Shown here: piece by piece, positions 55,295 through 64,000 of the stretch
Layout of the letters: every line of letters begins with the position of its first letter
Position numbering within the stretch: position 1 is the first letter of the stretch
Assembly: GCA_965221205.1 (NCBI GenBank)
Contig: OZ244870.1
Location: 1,488,001-1,552,000, forward strand
Reading direction: 5' to 3'
Source of the DNA: CBDFMG01 sp965221205 [NCBI: bacterium]
GTDB taxonomy: Bacteria > SM23-31
Length of the DNA stretch: 64,000 nt
Made by a program: the position numbers and the translations under genes
Notes under the pieces: model-generated
Seen by the model: only the letters and a program-made list of their open reading frames with translations
What the model was told of the DNA's origin: nothing
Databases searched by the model: none

Positions 55295-56269
55295 ATGTTA
55301 AAAATCAAACTAGCACTGCAACAGTATGGTACAATACTGCGAATTCTGTTCAGTATAATTATTATTGTATTTATTCTTGTTCAACCGAGTGTTGATGTTA
55401 ATAGTGTCGTTAACACGATAAAAAATCTTAATCTAATTTTTATCTCACCGTATATTTTTCTTCGATTAGTATCAGTAGTATTGATAAATCTCAGGTTACA
55501 ATATATCCTAAAAATGCAAAACGTAGATGGTAGTATTTGGGGATTAATAAAACTCTATTTTGTCGGTAAATTTTATAATCAGTTTCTTCCATCACAATAC
55601 GGTGGGGATATTATTAAAGCGTATATTTTGTCAAAGAAAGAACAAGATAAAATACCATCTTATTCTGCAGTTTTATTTGATAGAATAGTCGGAGTCGCAT
55701 CAAACTTTTTATTGGTTTTTATTATAGTAGCACTTGTAATGAGAGAATTATATTTCCTTGGATATACCATTTATGTCCTTCTCATAACTCCGATTGCGTT
55801 TTTTATTTTTATGTATCTATGTATTCATGAAAGCATTGTCATAAAAATTTGCTCATTTCTCGAGCATTTTAAATTTCATGGGATTGGAGATAAGATAAAA
55901 CGTTTTTATTTATCAATTGTTTCGTTTAAACAATTTAAGAGTGTACTATTTCTCTCATTCGGTGTATCCATGCTGGTGCAGTTATTTTACTATACCAGCT
56001 TTTATGCTATTGCTCATATGATAAATATGAATGTTCCCTGGCGCTATTTTCTTATATTTTCTCCAATAATTGCAATGATTTCTTTACTCCCGATCTCTAT
56101 AAATGGAATCGGTGTTAGGGAGTCGGGTAATATATTCTTCTTTACAAAAATTGGTGCTACTGCAAACCAAGCATTTAGCTTTTCCTTACTTATATTTATA
56201 ATGCTCGTAATTGAAGGTTTGATTGGTGGCATAATAAATCTATTAGGTAAATATGACATTAAAAAATAA
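55295..56269 (+). CDS. Flippase-like membrane protein (LPG synthase TM region / UPF0104 family)
   Basis: The 324-residue protein has about eight hydrophobic helices and the family signature FYNQFLPSQYGGDIIKAY near 104, with FDRIVGV near 128 and the C-terminal SLLPISINGIGVRE near 267. The family is related to the membrane domain of lysylphosphatidylglycerol synthase and is thought to move lipids or lipid-linked sugars across the membrane. It overlaps the next gene by 17 bases, so the two are co-translated. The coding sequence is AT-rich and uses many A/T-ending codons. Confidence 0.82.
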   Translation: MLKIKLALQQYGTILRILFSIIIIVFILVQPSVDVNSVVNTIKNLNLIFISPYIFLRLVSVVLINLRLQYILKMQNVDGSIWGLIKLYFVGKFYNQFLPSQYGGDIIKAYILSKKEQDKIPSYSAVLFDRIVGVASNFLLVFIIVALVMRELYFLGYTIYVLLITPIAFFIFMYLCIHESIVIKICSFLEHFKFHGIGDKIKRFYLSIVSFKQFKSVLFLSFGVSMLVQLFYYTSFYAIAHMINMNVPWRYFLIFSPIIAMISLLPISINGIGVRESGNIFFFTKIGATANQAFSFSLLIFIMLVIEGLIGGIINLLGKYDIKK

Positions 56270-57890
56270 TATGACGTTGCTGATTTTTTTGATTGTTCTT
56301 TCTGTCAATTGGATTTTCTTTTCAGGGCATATAGGAGGAGATGCACTTTGGAATTATTTTAGTGTGGAAAGTATTTTCAAAGATGGAAATTTTGATTTGA
56401 GTGATTCTGTTAACGAGATTAAAGCAGGAGCATTGTCTGGTCCGTTTGAAGTTATAGCCACGGAAATTGAAAGACTATCTCTACAACAAGGTCTTGTATA
56501 TAGTAAATTTGGGCTTGCACAAATACTAATAGGAGCAACCTTTTATGGATTAGGATTGATCATAATCTCAATTTTCCCATTTTTACCTCATGATTATGTA
56601 CTCGTTTATTTTTTTTCTCTCCAAAATGTTATTTTAGTTGCTTTGATCAGTTGTATATTTTTTATGGTTTTAAAAGTATTGTCTCTTAATAATAAAGGAG
56701 CGCTTTTTCTTACATTGTGCCTTTCATTCAGCACAATTTTTTTTACCTATGCTGTTAAGTCGGGATTTGGAGAGCCTTTAGCAGCTTTATCTATCTTATT
56801 GTGCTTCTATTATCTATTACAATATGATAAGGTTAAAAAAACAAGCTTGTTGATTTTTGCAGGATTTTTTACCGGATTTTTATTGCTTACGAAAATTTAT
56901 ACACTCCTTGTGTACCCAGGAATATTAGTTTTGTTATTGCTTGTAATCTCTCATGATAAGAATTTCAATTATATTGTCAGAAGGTTACTAAATTTTAGTT
57001 TAGGATTCTTTGTTCCGGTATGTATTTTTTTTATATTTAATTATATCCGGTTTGATAATATATTTCAAACCGGATATAGTGTAAGAGGGAGTGAGGGAAC
57101 AATCTCTACAGAACTAGTGCCTCAATTTATTTATGGAGTTATTTCATTATATAAAATTTTATTAAGTCCAGGCAAGGGTGTTTTAATTTTTAATCCAATA
57201 ATACTACTATCATTTATTGCATTAAAAAAGATGTACATTTTAAATAAAAAAACTTTCTATTTCTATGTCACAACTTTAATTCCATATTTGATATTTTTTT
57301 CCTTCTCATCGCATTGGGCAAGTTATGGCGCATGGGGAGCACGATATTTTATTCCAGTTATTCCAATCATGATTATTCCAGTAATTTTCTTATTTGATCA
57401 AAAAGAAAATAACTTCAAATTGAAAAGTAACAAACTTTTGTGTTTTCTTTTTTTCTCAGGAGTGTTAATACAGCTTCCTTCAATCATAATGAATTATTCA
57501 GCATTTGAAAGATTTAGCTTACAAGAGAATCAATACGGATATTATACTCGAATAGATATGCCTCATAATTCCCCAATTATTGGTGGGTATTATCTACTGT
57601 TTTCAGGCATCAATAGGACAATTACTGGTGAATCGCTTAAATATCCGGTAATTGTATATGATGACGAATACTCAGAAATCAATTTTGATACTATTAGTCA
57701 AGAATTTCTACAATTCAGAACAGGAATTATTTTTTGGAAAAGCTTAGCTGGATTTGACTGGTTTGATTTATGGATAGTTCATTTGATCAAAGAACCATCC
57801 GTTCCGGTTTTAGTAAAACTTATTACGTTAGTAGTGTTTGGTACCCTTATGATTGCAGTATATACGATTTGCTGGAATATAACGCACTAA
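56253..57890 (+). CDS. Polytopic membrane protein, GT39-like glycosyltransferase family
   Basis: The 545-residue protein has 11 or so transmembrane segments and a first periplasmic loop with GGDALWNYFSVESIF. The segment LLSPGKGVLIFNPIILL near 305 is typical of GT39/PMT-like membrane glycosyltransferases that use a lipid-linked sugar donor. An expected acidic pair in the first loop (Glu/Asp near 38-50) is present but I cannot assign the catalytic residue. It starts inside the 3' end of the flippase-like gene, with AGG five bases upstream. It probably modifies an envelope glycan or protein on the periplasmic side. Confidence 0.65.
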   Translation: MTLKNNMTLLIFLIVLSVNWIFFSGHIGGDALWNYFSVESIFKDGNFDLSDSVNEIKAGALSGPFEVIATEIERLSLQQGLVYSKFGLAQILIGATFYGLGLIIISIFPFLPHDYVLVYFFSLQNVILVALISCIFFMVLKVLSLNNKGALFLTLCLSFSTIFFTYAVKSGFGEPLAALSILLCFYYLLQYDKVKKTSLLIFAGFFTGFLLLTKIYTLLVYPGILVLLLLVISHDKNFNYIVRRLLNFSLGFFVPVCIFFIFNYIRFDNIFQTGYSVRGSEGTISTELVPQFIYGVISLYKILLSPGKGVLIFNPIILLSFIALKKMYILNKKTFYFYVTTLIPYLIFFSFSSHWASYGAWGARYFIPVIPIMIIPVIFLFDQKENNFKLKSNKLLCFLFFSGVLIQLPSIIMNYSAFERFSLQENQYGYYTRIDMPHNSPIIGGYYLLFSGINRTITGESLKYPVIVYDDEYSEINFDTISQEFLQFRTGIIFWKSLAGFDWFDLWIVHLIKEPSVPVLVKLITLVVFGTLMIAVYTICWNITH

Positions 57891-58120
57891 TAAATGATTT
57901 AATTACCTTATTGTTTAATTCAAATTTCATTTATTGTATAAGAATAATGTGGTGAGGTTCGATAATAATTTTCAAAAAGCGGTTTACTAAACGAAAATCT
58001 TTTATTTCTAATAAGAGGATACAATAATTCAGAATCTTACAATATGAATACGTGAATAAATGTTATTAGTGTTGTTTATTAAAGTGAACACTGATATTTA
58101 TCTGATTGTTGGTGAATTAT

Positions 58121-59059
58121 ATGAAAAAAGTACTCGTAACAGGAGCTGCTGGTTTTATAGGCTTCCATTTATCACAAGCATTAGTAAACAGAGGATATTC
58201 CGTTATTGGAATAGATAACTTTACTAATAATTACTCAAAAAATTTAAAGAAAAAGAATATTCAAGATATAAAATGCAATAAGAATTTTTCTTTTTCAATG
58301 CAAGATATAACAGAACTTAAAAATGAGGAACTCCTCAAAAATGTGAATTTTATATTTCATCTTGCAGCTTTACCTGGAGTGAGAACTAGTTGGGGAATTA
58401 AGTTCAAAGACTATCTGAAAAATAATCTTCTTGCAACTCAAAATCTTTTAGAGTTAGTAAAAAAGTCAGATGTGCAAAAATTTGTTTTTGCCTCTTCATC
58501 CTCTATATACGGAAACCAAACAAAGCTGCCAATTTTAGAATCAGCCTCAAAGCTGCCAATTTCACCATACGGGGTTACAAAGCTTGCAGCTGAAAATATT
58601 TGTAATACGTATGCATCAACTTTTAATATTCCAATTGTCTGTTTGAGATATTTTACTGTCTACGGTCCTCGTCAAAGACCGGATATGGCTTTTAATAAAT
58701 TTATTAAAGCTTTTATGCGTAATAAACCAATTTACATTTACGGTGATGGTTCGCAGAAAAGAGATTTTACTTATGTTCAAGATATTGTAAATGCAACGAT
58801 TGCTGCCGTGTTATATGAAGGAGATGAAAGAGTTTTTAATATTGGAACTAATCACACTGTAACAATAAATGATGTCATAGAATTATTGAAACAAATTTGC
58901 AATACTAAAAAAAATGAGGTAATTTATTCCGATGCACAACATGGAGATGTAAGACATACGTACTCAGATATTGCTTTGGCAAAAAAAGCTTTAGGCTACG
59001 TTCCTGAATTTTCAATTGAAGCTGGTCTCGAACAGCAATATTTATGGATGAAAAAATGA
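58121..59059 (+). CDS. NAD-dependent sugar-nucleotide epimerase (UDP-glucuronate/UDP-glucose 4-epimerase type)
   Basis: The 312-residue protein is an extended SDR: VTGAAGFIGFHL (6-17), FHLAALPGVRTSW, the catalytic Ser in ASSSSIYG, YGVTK with catalytic Tyr and Lys, and RYFTVYGPRQRPDM. The PGVR and RQRPDM motifs are close to UDP-glucuronate 4-epimerases of capsule and O-antigen clusters. I start it at the ATG at 58121 rather than a TTG five codons earlier. Its TGA overlaps the ATG of the next gene. It should supply an activated sugar for the glycosyltransferases beside it. Confidence 0.88.
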   Translation: MKKVLVTGAAGFIGFHLSQALVNRGYSVIGIDNFTNNYSKNLKKKNIQDIKCNKNFSFSMQDITELKNEELLKNVNFIFHLAALPGVRTSWGIKFKDYLKNNLLATQNLLELVKKSDVQKFVFASSSSIYGNQTKLPILESASKLPISPYGVTKLAAENICNTYASTFNIPIVCLRYFTVYGPRQRPDMAFNKFIKAFMRNKPIYIYGDGSQKRDFTYVQDIVNATIAAVLYEGDERVFNIGTNHTVTINDVIELLKQICNTKKNEVIYSDAQHGDVRHTYSDIALAKKALGYVPEFSIEAGLEQQYLWMKK

Positions 59060-59922
59060 TTAAGAATAGCGAGAATGGTTTGTCGATTATTATTCCTGTG
59101 TATAATGAGGAAGAATCGATTTCGATAACAATTGATAATATTAAAAAAGTGATGTCTCATGCTGATGTTGTATACGAAATTATTGTTGTAAATGATGGAT
59201 CAACTGATGCAACCAGTGAGAAACTTGAAAAATTTGACATTATTAAGGTTGAACATCAGTTAAACAAAGGATACGGAGCATCATTAAAATCAGGGATAAA
59301 AAAATCAATATATAATTCTATCGCAATTACTGATGCTGATGGTACGTATCCAAACCATAAAATTCCTGAGCTTTTTAGTTATTGTGATAATTATGATATG
59401 GTTGTTGGAGCTAGAACCGGCGAAAATGTTCATATCCCATTTATTCGAAAACCGGCTAAGTGGTTTTTAAATAAACTTGCAAACATCCTCACAGGAACAA
59501 AAATTCCAGACTTGAATTCTGGTTTGAGAATATTTAAGAAAGAATTAGTGAATAAATACTTACATTTATTGCCATCAGGCTTTTCGTTTACGACAACGAT
59601 TACATTAGCCTTTCTTTGTGATAATCACAATGTTAACTATATTCCGATAGATTATAACAAAAGAACAGGAAAATCGAAGATTAAAAGTAAAGACGCAATT
59701 AACTTCTTATTATTAATTATCAGGACAATTATATATTTTAATCCTTTAAAAGTATTTTTGCCAATATGTTTTGCCTTTTTTATCGTGACATTATCCTCAT
59801 TGACATATGATGTTATTTTTTCTCAAGGAATATATTATAAGACATTACTACTCTTCATATTTACAATGATTTTATTTGTGTTTGGACTCATTGCTGATTT
59901 GATAGTTAGAAAAAGCAAATAA
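59056..59922 (+). CDS. GT2 glycosyltransferase (dolichyl-phosphate-mannose-synthase-like)
   Basis: The 288-residue protein has the GT2 nucleotide-sugar domain: LSIIIPVYNEEESI, IIVVNDGSTDAT, NKGYGASLKSGI and the metal motif ITDADGTYP. RTGKSKIKSKDA follows, as in polyprenyl-phosphate sugar transferases. Two C-terminal hydrophobic segments anchor it in the inner membrane. The stop of the epimerase and this ATG share four bases (ATGA), a sign of coupled translation. It likely moves a sugar to a polyprenyl phosphate carrier; sugar and acceptor are unknown. Confidence 0.88.
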   Translation: MIKNSENGLSIIIPVYNEEESISITIDNIKKVMSHADVVYEIIVVNDGSTDATSEKLEKFDIIKVEHQLNKGYGASLKSGIKKSIYNSIAITDADGTYPNHKIPELFSYCDNYDMVVGARTGENVHIPFIRKPAKWFLNKLANILTGTKIPDLNSGLRIFKKELVNKYLHLLPSGFSFTTTITLAFLCDNHNVNYIPIDYNKRTGKSKIKSKDAINFLLLIIRTIIYFNPLKVFLPICFAFFIVTLSSLTYDVIFSQGIYYKTLLLFIFTMILFVFGLIADLIVRKSK

Positions 59923-60355
59923 TTTTGCTCAAGGGCTTGATGAAGTAACCTTTTTTGTAGTAAATTCAGCACTGTCTATTCGATATTTTTTATTTTTGGC
60001 GAATCCGAAATCATAAACCAGAATTTAGCTCTTCGTGCTGCGGCCGATATGGATCTTGTGCTGACCATCGAGAAGTTTACAGCACATTCGATCTCTCCAT
60101 TACATGATGCATCATTTCGTCTTCATGTTTTGCGATAACCTCACATAATGGCAAGATAATAACGATTGATCGTATTGGACCTGAGTATATCAGCCGTTTG
60201 AGTGGACCATAAATCCAGTAAAAAGAGTAAAAGGTTTTTCGCATCATATATTTTGATAACGTATTATAAATATCTGAGTCACAAAATAATTAAACAATTT
60301 TATTTAGTATAATCCTGCTTCTTAATTGACCAATAGACATCATGTCTAGGTTGAA
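59923..60355. other. Intergenic stretch of 433 bases with a coding remnant
   Basis: Near 60,000-60,138 the plus strand reads as protein (LALRAAADMDLVLTIEKFTA, then HSISPLHDASFRLHVLR and TAA), with a higher GC content than its surroundings. It has no start or ribosome site and I do not recognise it. The rest is AT-rich and empty. Confidence 0.35.
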
Positions 60356-62797
60356 ATGAAAAAAAAGAATTTCAAATCCAAAGACTCTCAAAAAAAGAAT
60401 CGGCAACCTTCTTCTGGGATAACCATAAATGAAAAACTCATTAAGAGTTATTATCCTTACTTAATTTTTTTTATTTTAGCATTTTTTTATATTGCACCTG
60501 ACCTGTTTTCTGAGAAAACCATTTTTACAACTGATGGTGGTATTCTAGGATTCGGTAGAGATGGCAAATCATTTAATGAATTCATAAATCCTTTTCGTCA
60601 ACAAGATGTGTGGAACTCTGCGCTTGGAGGAATGCCATTCTCTATCGGTTTAATAGAAGTTGTCAGGTCTCTGTTTACAGATATTTTTATCCCATTTTTT
60701 TATGATTATCAGGTCCATTATTTGTTTTTTGTTTTTCTGATTACTCTTTCCGGTATATGTATGTATGTTTTACTGAGAGAGTTTGAATTTGACAAAGCAC
60801 TTGCAACTGCCCTGTCAGTAGGGTACCAATTGTCTCCTCATTCCATGTCGTTTACATACGCAGGCCATTTTTCGAAAATGGGTGTAATCGCAATTTTACC
60901 TATTCTATTTTACTTTTTGAAAAAAGGACTTGATACCGGCAAACTCAAACATTTTGTTTGGTTAGCATTTTTTATGGGTATTGATATATATTTCGCCCAC
61001 CTTCAATATGTTCACTACTCATTTCTAATAATTGGTTTTTACTTTATTTACAGAATAATATCTGATTTTATTGATACCAAACAGTTCCGCGCTCCTCTGT
61101 TAAATGCTACATTTTTTACATTGGCAGTTATTGTGGGATTAGGTTTCGGAGCACGTGGTTTCGTGCCGCAATATTTACACACAACAACTGATTCAAAACG
61201 TGCTGGAGCGCAAGGTGAAGGAGTCACGCAAGAATTTGCAACTTCATGGTCACTACATGCTGAAGAAATCGCATCACTACTGGTACCCGAGTTTGTGCAT
61301 TTTGATACGGAAGCTGGGAGGTATTATTGGGGGAAAAATGTATTTAAATTAAATGCAGACTATTTTGGCGGGATAGTATTTTTCCTCGCAGTGTTATCCG
61401 CCTTTTATTTTCGACGAATTAAAACCGTAAGGTTTTTCTATATAATATTCATGTTTGGAATACTTTTTGCCCTAGGATCGGCAACACCAGTTTTTAACAT
61501 TATGTTTCATATAGTTCCCGGGATGAAATCATTCCGTGCTCCATCATTTATGATTTTCGTGTCAGCATTTTCTGCTTATATACTTTCCGCAATTGTTTTG
61601 CAAAATATCGTAAATAAAAACTATAAAGACATTTCTAAGAAAATCACTATTATTATCATAGGTGTGGCAGGTCTATTATTTGTTTTATTTATTAATTCAT
61701 CAATAGTACTTGATCCGTGGCGAGCATTATTTTATCAGGATCTTGCTGGAAATAAATTGCAGATTTATACAAACAACCTTCCTTATCTATCGACGGGATT
61801 TCTCATTTCATCATTTATTTTTCTGATAGTTGGAGTGCTCATTTATTTGATATCAAAAACTAAAATAAACCCTTTATACTTACCTTTAATACTATCAATA
61901 ATTTTTATTGCGGATTTTTGGAGAATTGATAAGAAGTTTTTAAAAACGGAACCGGTTTCTTCTGTCGTGCCGCCATCGGAAAGGAAAGTACCTGCTTATG
62001 AGTATATTAAAGAATCAGACGAATCACTCTATCGTGTGTTACCGCTGCATCAGCCATTGCAAAGTAGATTCAAATATAATGATCTTATATTAGTATCCGG
62101 ATTTAATGATTTTGCAGATAGACGGTATGATACCATATTGTCTAATTTAAATAATAACAACCTACTCAACTTTGCAAAACTTGTTAATGCAAAATATTTG
62201 GTTTCTCCACAGGAAATCAATGTTCCAATCCTGAATAAAGCTTATGGGGAAGGTAATTTATTTGTCTATAAGAATAGCACTGCTCTTCCTTGGTTTTATA
62301 TAAGAAATAATTTTGCAATTGAGAGAGATGAAAACAATTTACTTCAAAAAATTCTCAGCGGACACATTGATTTAAATACTACGGCAGCTATTGAAAAAAA
62401 TATTCCGGGATATATTGATTTTTCCAATGCTGAAAACACAACGTTAGAGAATTACAAAATAGATATTATGAAATATGAATCAAACATGGGCAATGTAGAA
62501 CTATCAGTTACCGCAGATACTCCCGGTTTTCTGATTTTTAGCGAAAATTACCATCCTGCTTGGGAGTGCTATATTAATGGCGAAAAGGTGGAATTATTTA
62601 GAGCGAATTACCTGTTTAAGGGTGTTTTTTTTGATGTTGGAAAACATACAATTCGATTTGCCTATAGAGCAAAAATTGTTGATCTTAGCATAATGATAAC
62701 GATTATTTCATTTTCTATCATCTGTTTTGCTCTTATTTATATTACGATTCAAAAAAAATATTTAAGAGGTACAATCTTTTGGAATAATACGGAGTGA
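60356..62797 (+). CDS. YfhO-family membrane protein
   Basis: The 813-residue protein has a basic cytosolic N-terminus, about 13 hydrophobic helices, and a long C-terminal periplasmic domain closed by one last helix. FTTDGGILGFGRD after helix one, PGMKSFRAPSFM near 390 and the late GFLIFSENYHPAWECYING are typical of YfhO-like proteins. The family is linked to glycosylation of lipoteichoic acid and other polymers in some Gram-positives, but its role in Gram-negatives is unclear. AGG lies five bases before the ATG. It fits with the flippase-like and GT2 genes upstream. Confidence 0.82.
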   Translation: MKKKNFKSKDSQKKNRQPSSGITINEKLIKSYYPYLIFFILAFFYIAPDLFSEKTIFTTDGGILGFGRDGKSFNEFINPFRQQDVWNSALGGMPFSIGLIEVVRSLFTDIFIPFFYDYQVHYLFFVFLITLSGICMYVLLREFEFDKALATALSVGYQLSPHSMSFTYAGHFSKMGVIAILPILFYFLKKGLDTGKLKHFVWLAFFMGIDIYFAHLQYVHYSFLIIGFYFIYRIISDFIDTKQFRAPLLNATFFTLAVIVGLGFGARGFVPQYLHTTTDSKRAGAQGEGVTQEFATSWSLHAEEIASLLVPEFVHFDTEAGRYYWGKNVFKLNADYFGGIVFFLAVLSAFYFRRIKTVRFFYIIFMFGILFALGSATPVFNIMFHIVPGMKSFRAPSFMIFVSAFSAYILSAIVLQNIVNKNYKDISKKITIIIIGVAGLLFVLFINSSIVLDPWRALFYQDLAGNKLQIYTNNLPYLSTGFLISSFIFLIVGVLIYLISKTKINPLYLPLILSIIFIADFWRIDKKFLKTEPVSSVVPPSERKVPAYEYIKESDESLYRVLPLHQPLQSRFKYNDLILVSGFNDFADRRYDTILSNLNNNNLLNFAKLVNAKYLVSPQEINVPILNKAYGEGNLFVYKNSTALPWFYIRNNFAIERDENNLLQKILSGHIDLNTTAAIEKNIPGYIDFSNAENTTLENYKIDIMKYESNMGNVELSVTADTPGFLIFSENYHPAWECYINGEKVELFRANYLFKGVFFDVGKHTIRFAYRAKIVDLSIMITIISFSIICFALIYITIQKKYLRGTIFWNNTE

Positions 62798-62842
62798 AAT
62801 CATATAAAAGAGTATACTCAAAAATTAATATTATTATTTTGA

Positions 62843-63574
62843 CTATTTAATACCAGTAACGATTGCACTTTTAAACGTAACATAACAATCGTCATCCTTT
62901 TCGATCATATTATAATCTTCTTTAAAATAATCCGGGGCATTTATATGTAAATCAAAAATTAGCTCCTGTTTTTTTGAGGGAAGACCGCTTTTCTTAAGCC
63001 AGTCCTTGATACTCATATTGTCTTGTTCGTAAATATTAACTTTCAGATCCTTAAATCCTGCTTTTTTCAGATAATTAATCAAATCTGTTTCAAAAAATGT
63101 AAGGCGTTCTTCTTTGTGTTTGAATATTTCCATATAGAGCGATTTTGTCCGCTCAGTGGGCGGCACACCTTCCGCTATTCCAAAAATTCCGTCCTTTTTT
63201 ATAATTCGATGACATTCGTTTACTGCATCCTGAGTCCTCTCTGTAATATGATGGAACACCATTCGTGCAACAATTTTATCAAAAACATCATTCTTAAATA
63301 TTGGTTCCCTGATATCCCATTGAAAAAAATATTGATTACCTTTCCAATTACCCAGATTCATCATATCACTGGATATATCCATTCCAATTATTTCTTTTAC
63401 TTTAGTAGAGAATTGATGCGCAACAACTCCCGTACCTGTTCCTACATCCAATACAAAGTCATTTTTTTTCAAACGCATCAATTTTGTCAATATGTCAAGG
63501 TAGCTTTGATCTTTTACCCATTCTATTTCGTCATATTGAACAGATCTAATCTTCCAAAATTTTTCAGTTTTCAT
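62843..63574 (-). CDS. Class I SAM-dependent methyltransferase
   Basis: The 243-residue protein has the SAM-binding motif I VLDVGTGTGVVAHQF (43-57), motif II IIGMDISSDMM, and the later MVFHHITERT and ECHRIIKKDGIFGIAEG. This is the UbiE/Methyltransf_11 layout. The substrate may be a small molecule or a lipid. It converges with the YfhO-family gene with 45 bases between stops. There is no link to a pathway in the visible neighbourhood. Confidence 0.87.
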   Translation of the reverse strand: MKTEKFWKIRSVQYDEIEWVKDQSYLDILTKLMRLKKNDFVLDVGTGTGVVAHQFSTKVKEIIGMDISSDMMNLGNWKGNQYFFQWDIREPIFKNDVFDKIVARMVFHHITERTQDAVNECHRIIKKDGIFGIAEGVPPTERTKSLYMEIFKHKEERLTFFETDLINYLKKAGFKDLKVNIYEQDNMSIKDWLKKSGLPSKKQELIFDLHINAPDYFKEDYNMIEKDDDCYVTFKSAIVTGIK

Positions 63575-64000
63575 ATTCGGTCACTTCAATAATAAAAGGC
63601 TTTTTTGTGCAATTGCTGACAATTCATGAATTTAATACGACTCTGTTAGTGCCATGTATTATTACCTCAGGTTAAAATCCTTTATTGGAGATAGTTTTCC
63701 AATCGACTTCTTTAATTCAATGATTCAAATTTCTCATTTCCAACTTTAATCAAAAATAATCAACAAGTCTAACGAAAAACAATCCCATATTCAAGGATTA
63801 TCAGTGAGGTATGCAACCGTGAGTGAGCTGCATATTAATTTATTAAAAAAATAATCAGTCAAAAGTATTATGTCATCAAAACTGACGGTGATTCTTTGAT
63901 GTTGATAATTTTACATGTATGACACCTTAAATTTTCATTGAAACATATATGATTTTCTCCGTTAACCGTTATGAAAAACATGCGAATACATCGACAAGAG
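63575..64000. other. AT-rich tail of the window, 426 bases
   Basis: No gene can be supported. An ATG at 63971 opens a frame running off the window, but it has no visible ribosome site and is too short to judge. Confidence 0.4.

Noticed and set aside
63971-64000. Possible start of a plus-strand gene at the window end
   Set aside because: Only ten codons are visible and no ribosome site precedes the ATG.

Overview
The window looks like chromosomal DNA from a free-living, heterotrophic Gram-negative bacterium. The evidence is a predicted outer-membrane beta-barrel protein, many lipoprotein and Sec/Tat export signals, and good Shine-Dalgarno sites (AGGAGG/GGAGG) before many genes. The mix of genes (VPS10/BNR propellers, DUF3604, M14 peptidases, TRAP transporter, formylglycine-enzyme-like lipoprotein) would fit an FCB-type or related marine or sediment lineage. 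That placement is inference: no rRNA or other marker gene is present. I saw no tRNA, rRNA, CRISPR array or riboswitch.

Region 1 (1-13.8 kb) is mostly minus strand and is catabolic. It holds a truncated FG-GAP lipoprotein, a cystathionine-type PLP enzyme, an ornithine cyclodeaminase-family protein and an SDR lacking its catalytic Ser and Tyr. A proline dehydrogenase pseudogene follows, then an ExuT-like MFS permease, an enolase-superfamily enzyme, an aldo/keto reductase, a three-part TRAP transporter and an agmatinase-family ureohydrolase.

Region 2 (13.9-19.6 kb) is a decay zone. It has a frameshifted outer-membrane protein beside an intact plus-strand paralogue, fragments of two diverged IS1595-type transposases separated by a deleted IS3-type element, and a broken sodium/solute symporter.

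Region 3 (19.9-26.4 kb) is the most interesting part: a minus-strand run of amidinotransferase, PyrR, carbamate kinase, a cyclic-2,3-diphosphoglycerate-synthetase-like GTPase, a HAD phosphatase and ornithine carbamoyltransferase. It reads as an arginine-to-carbamoyl-phosphate (ATP-yielding) module in which an AGAT-fold enzyme stands where arginine deiminase would be expected, with two extra enzymes of unknown role. A P5C dehydrogenase (30.1 kb) and the ornithine cyclodeaminase homologue (1.8 kb) could take ornithine on to glutamate, but the proline dehydrogenase needed between them is broken here.

Region 4 (27.8-37.3 kb) holds an exported DUF3604 protein, P5C dehydrogenase with a second unusual SDR, a DapA-family lyase, a small TfoX-like protein, and remnants of a LarA-like gene, a GntR regulator and an ABC ATPase. 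It ends with an apparently intact IS3-family element that has a canonical A AAA AAC frameshift site.

Region 5 (37.4-54.8 kb), all minus strand, is a run of mostly exported hydrolases: three tandem M14 carboxypeptidases with EF-hand-like loops, a Tat-signal amidase, an M20 peptidase, two lipoproteins, alkaline phosphatase, a metallo-beta-lactamase-fold protein and a large BNR/VPS10 propeller protein. One apparently cytosolic oxidoreductase lies among them.

Region 6 (55.3-63.6 kb) is mostly plus strand and visibly more AT-rich. It encodes cell-envelope glycan functions (flippase-like protein, two polytopic membrane proteins, sugar-nucleotide epimerase, GT2 glycosyltransferase), closed by a convergent methyltransferase.
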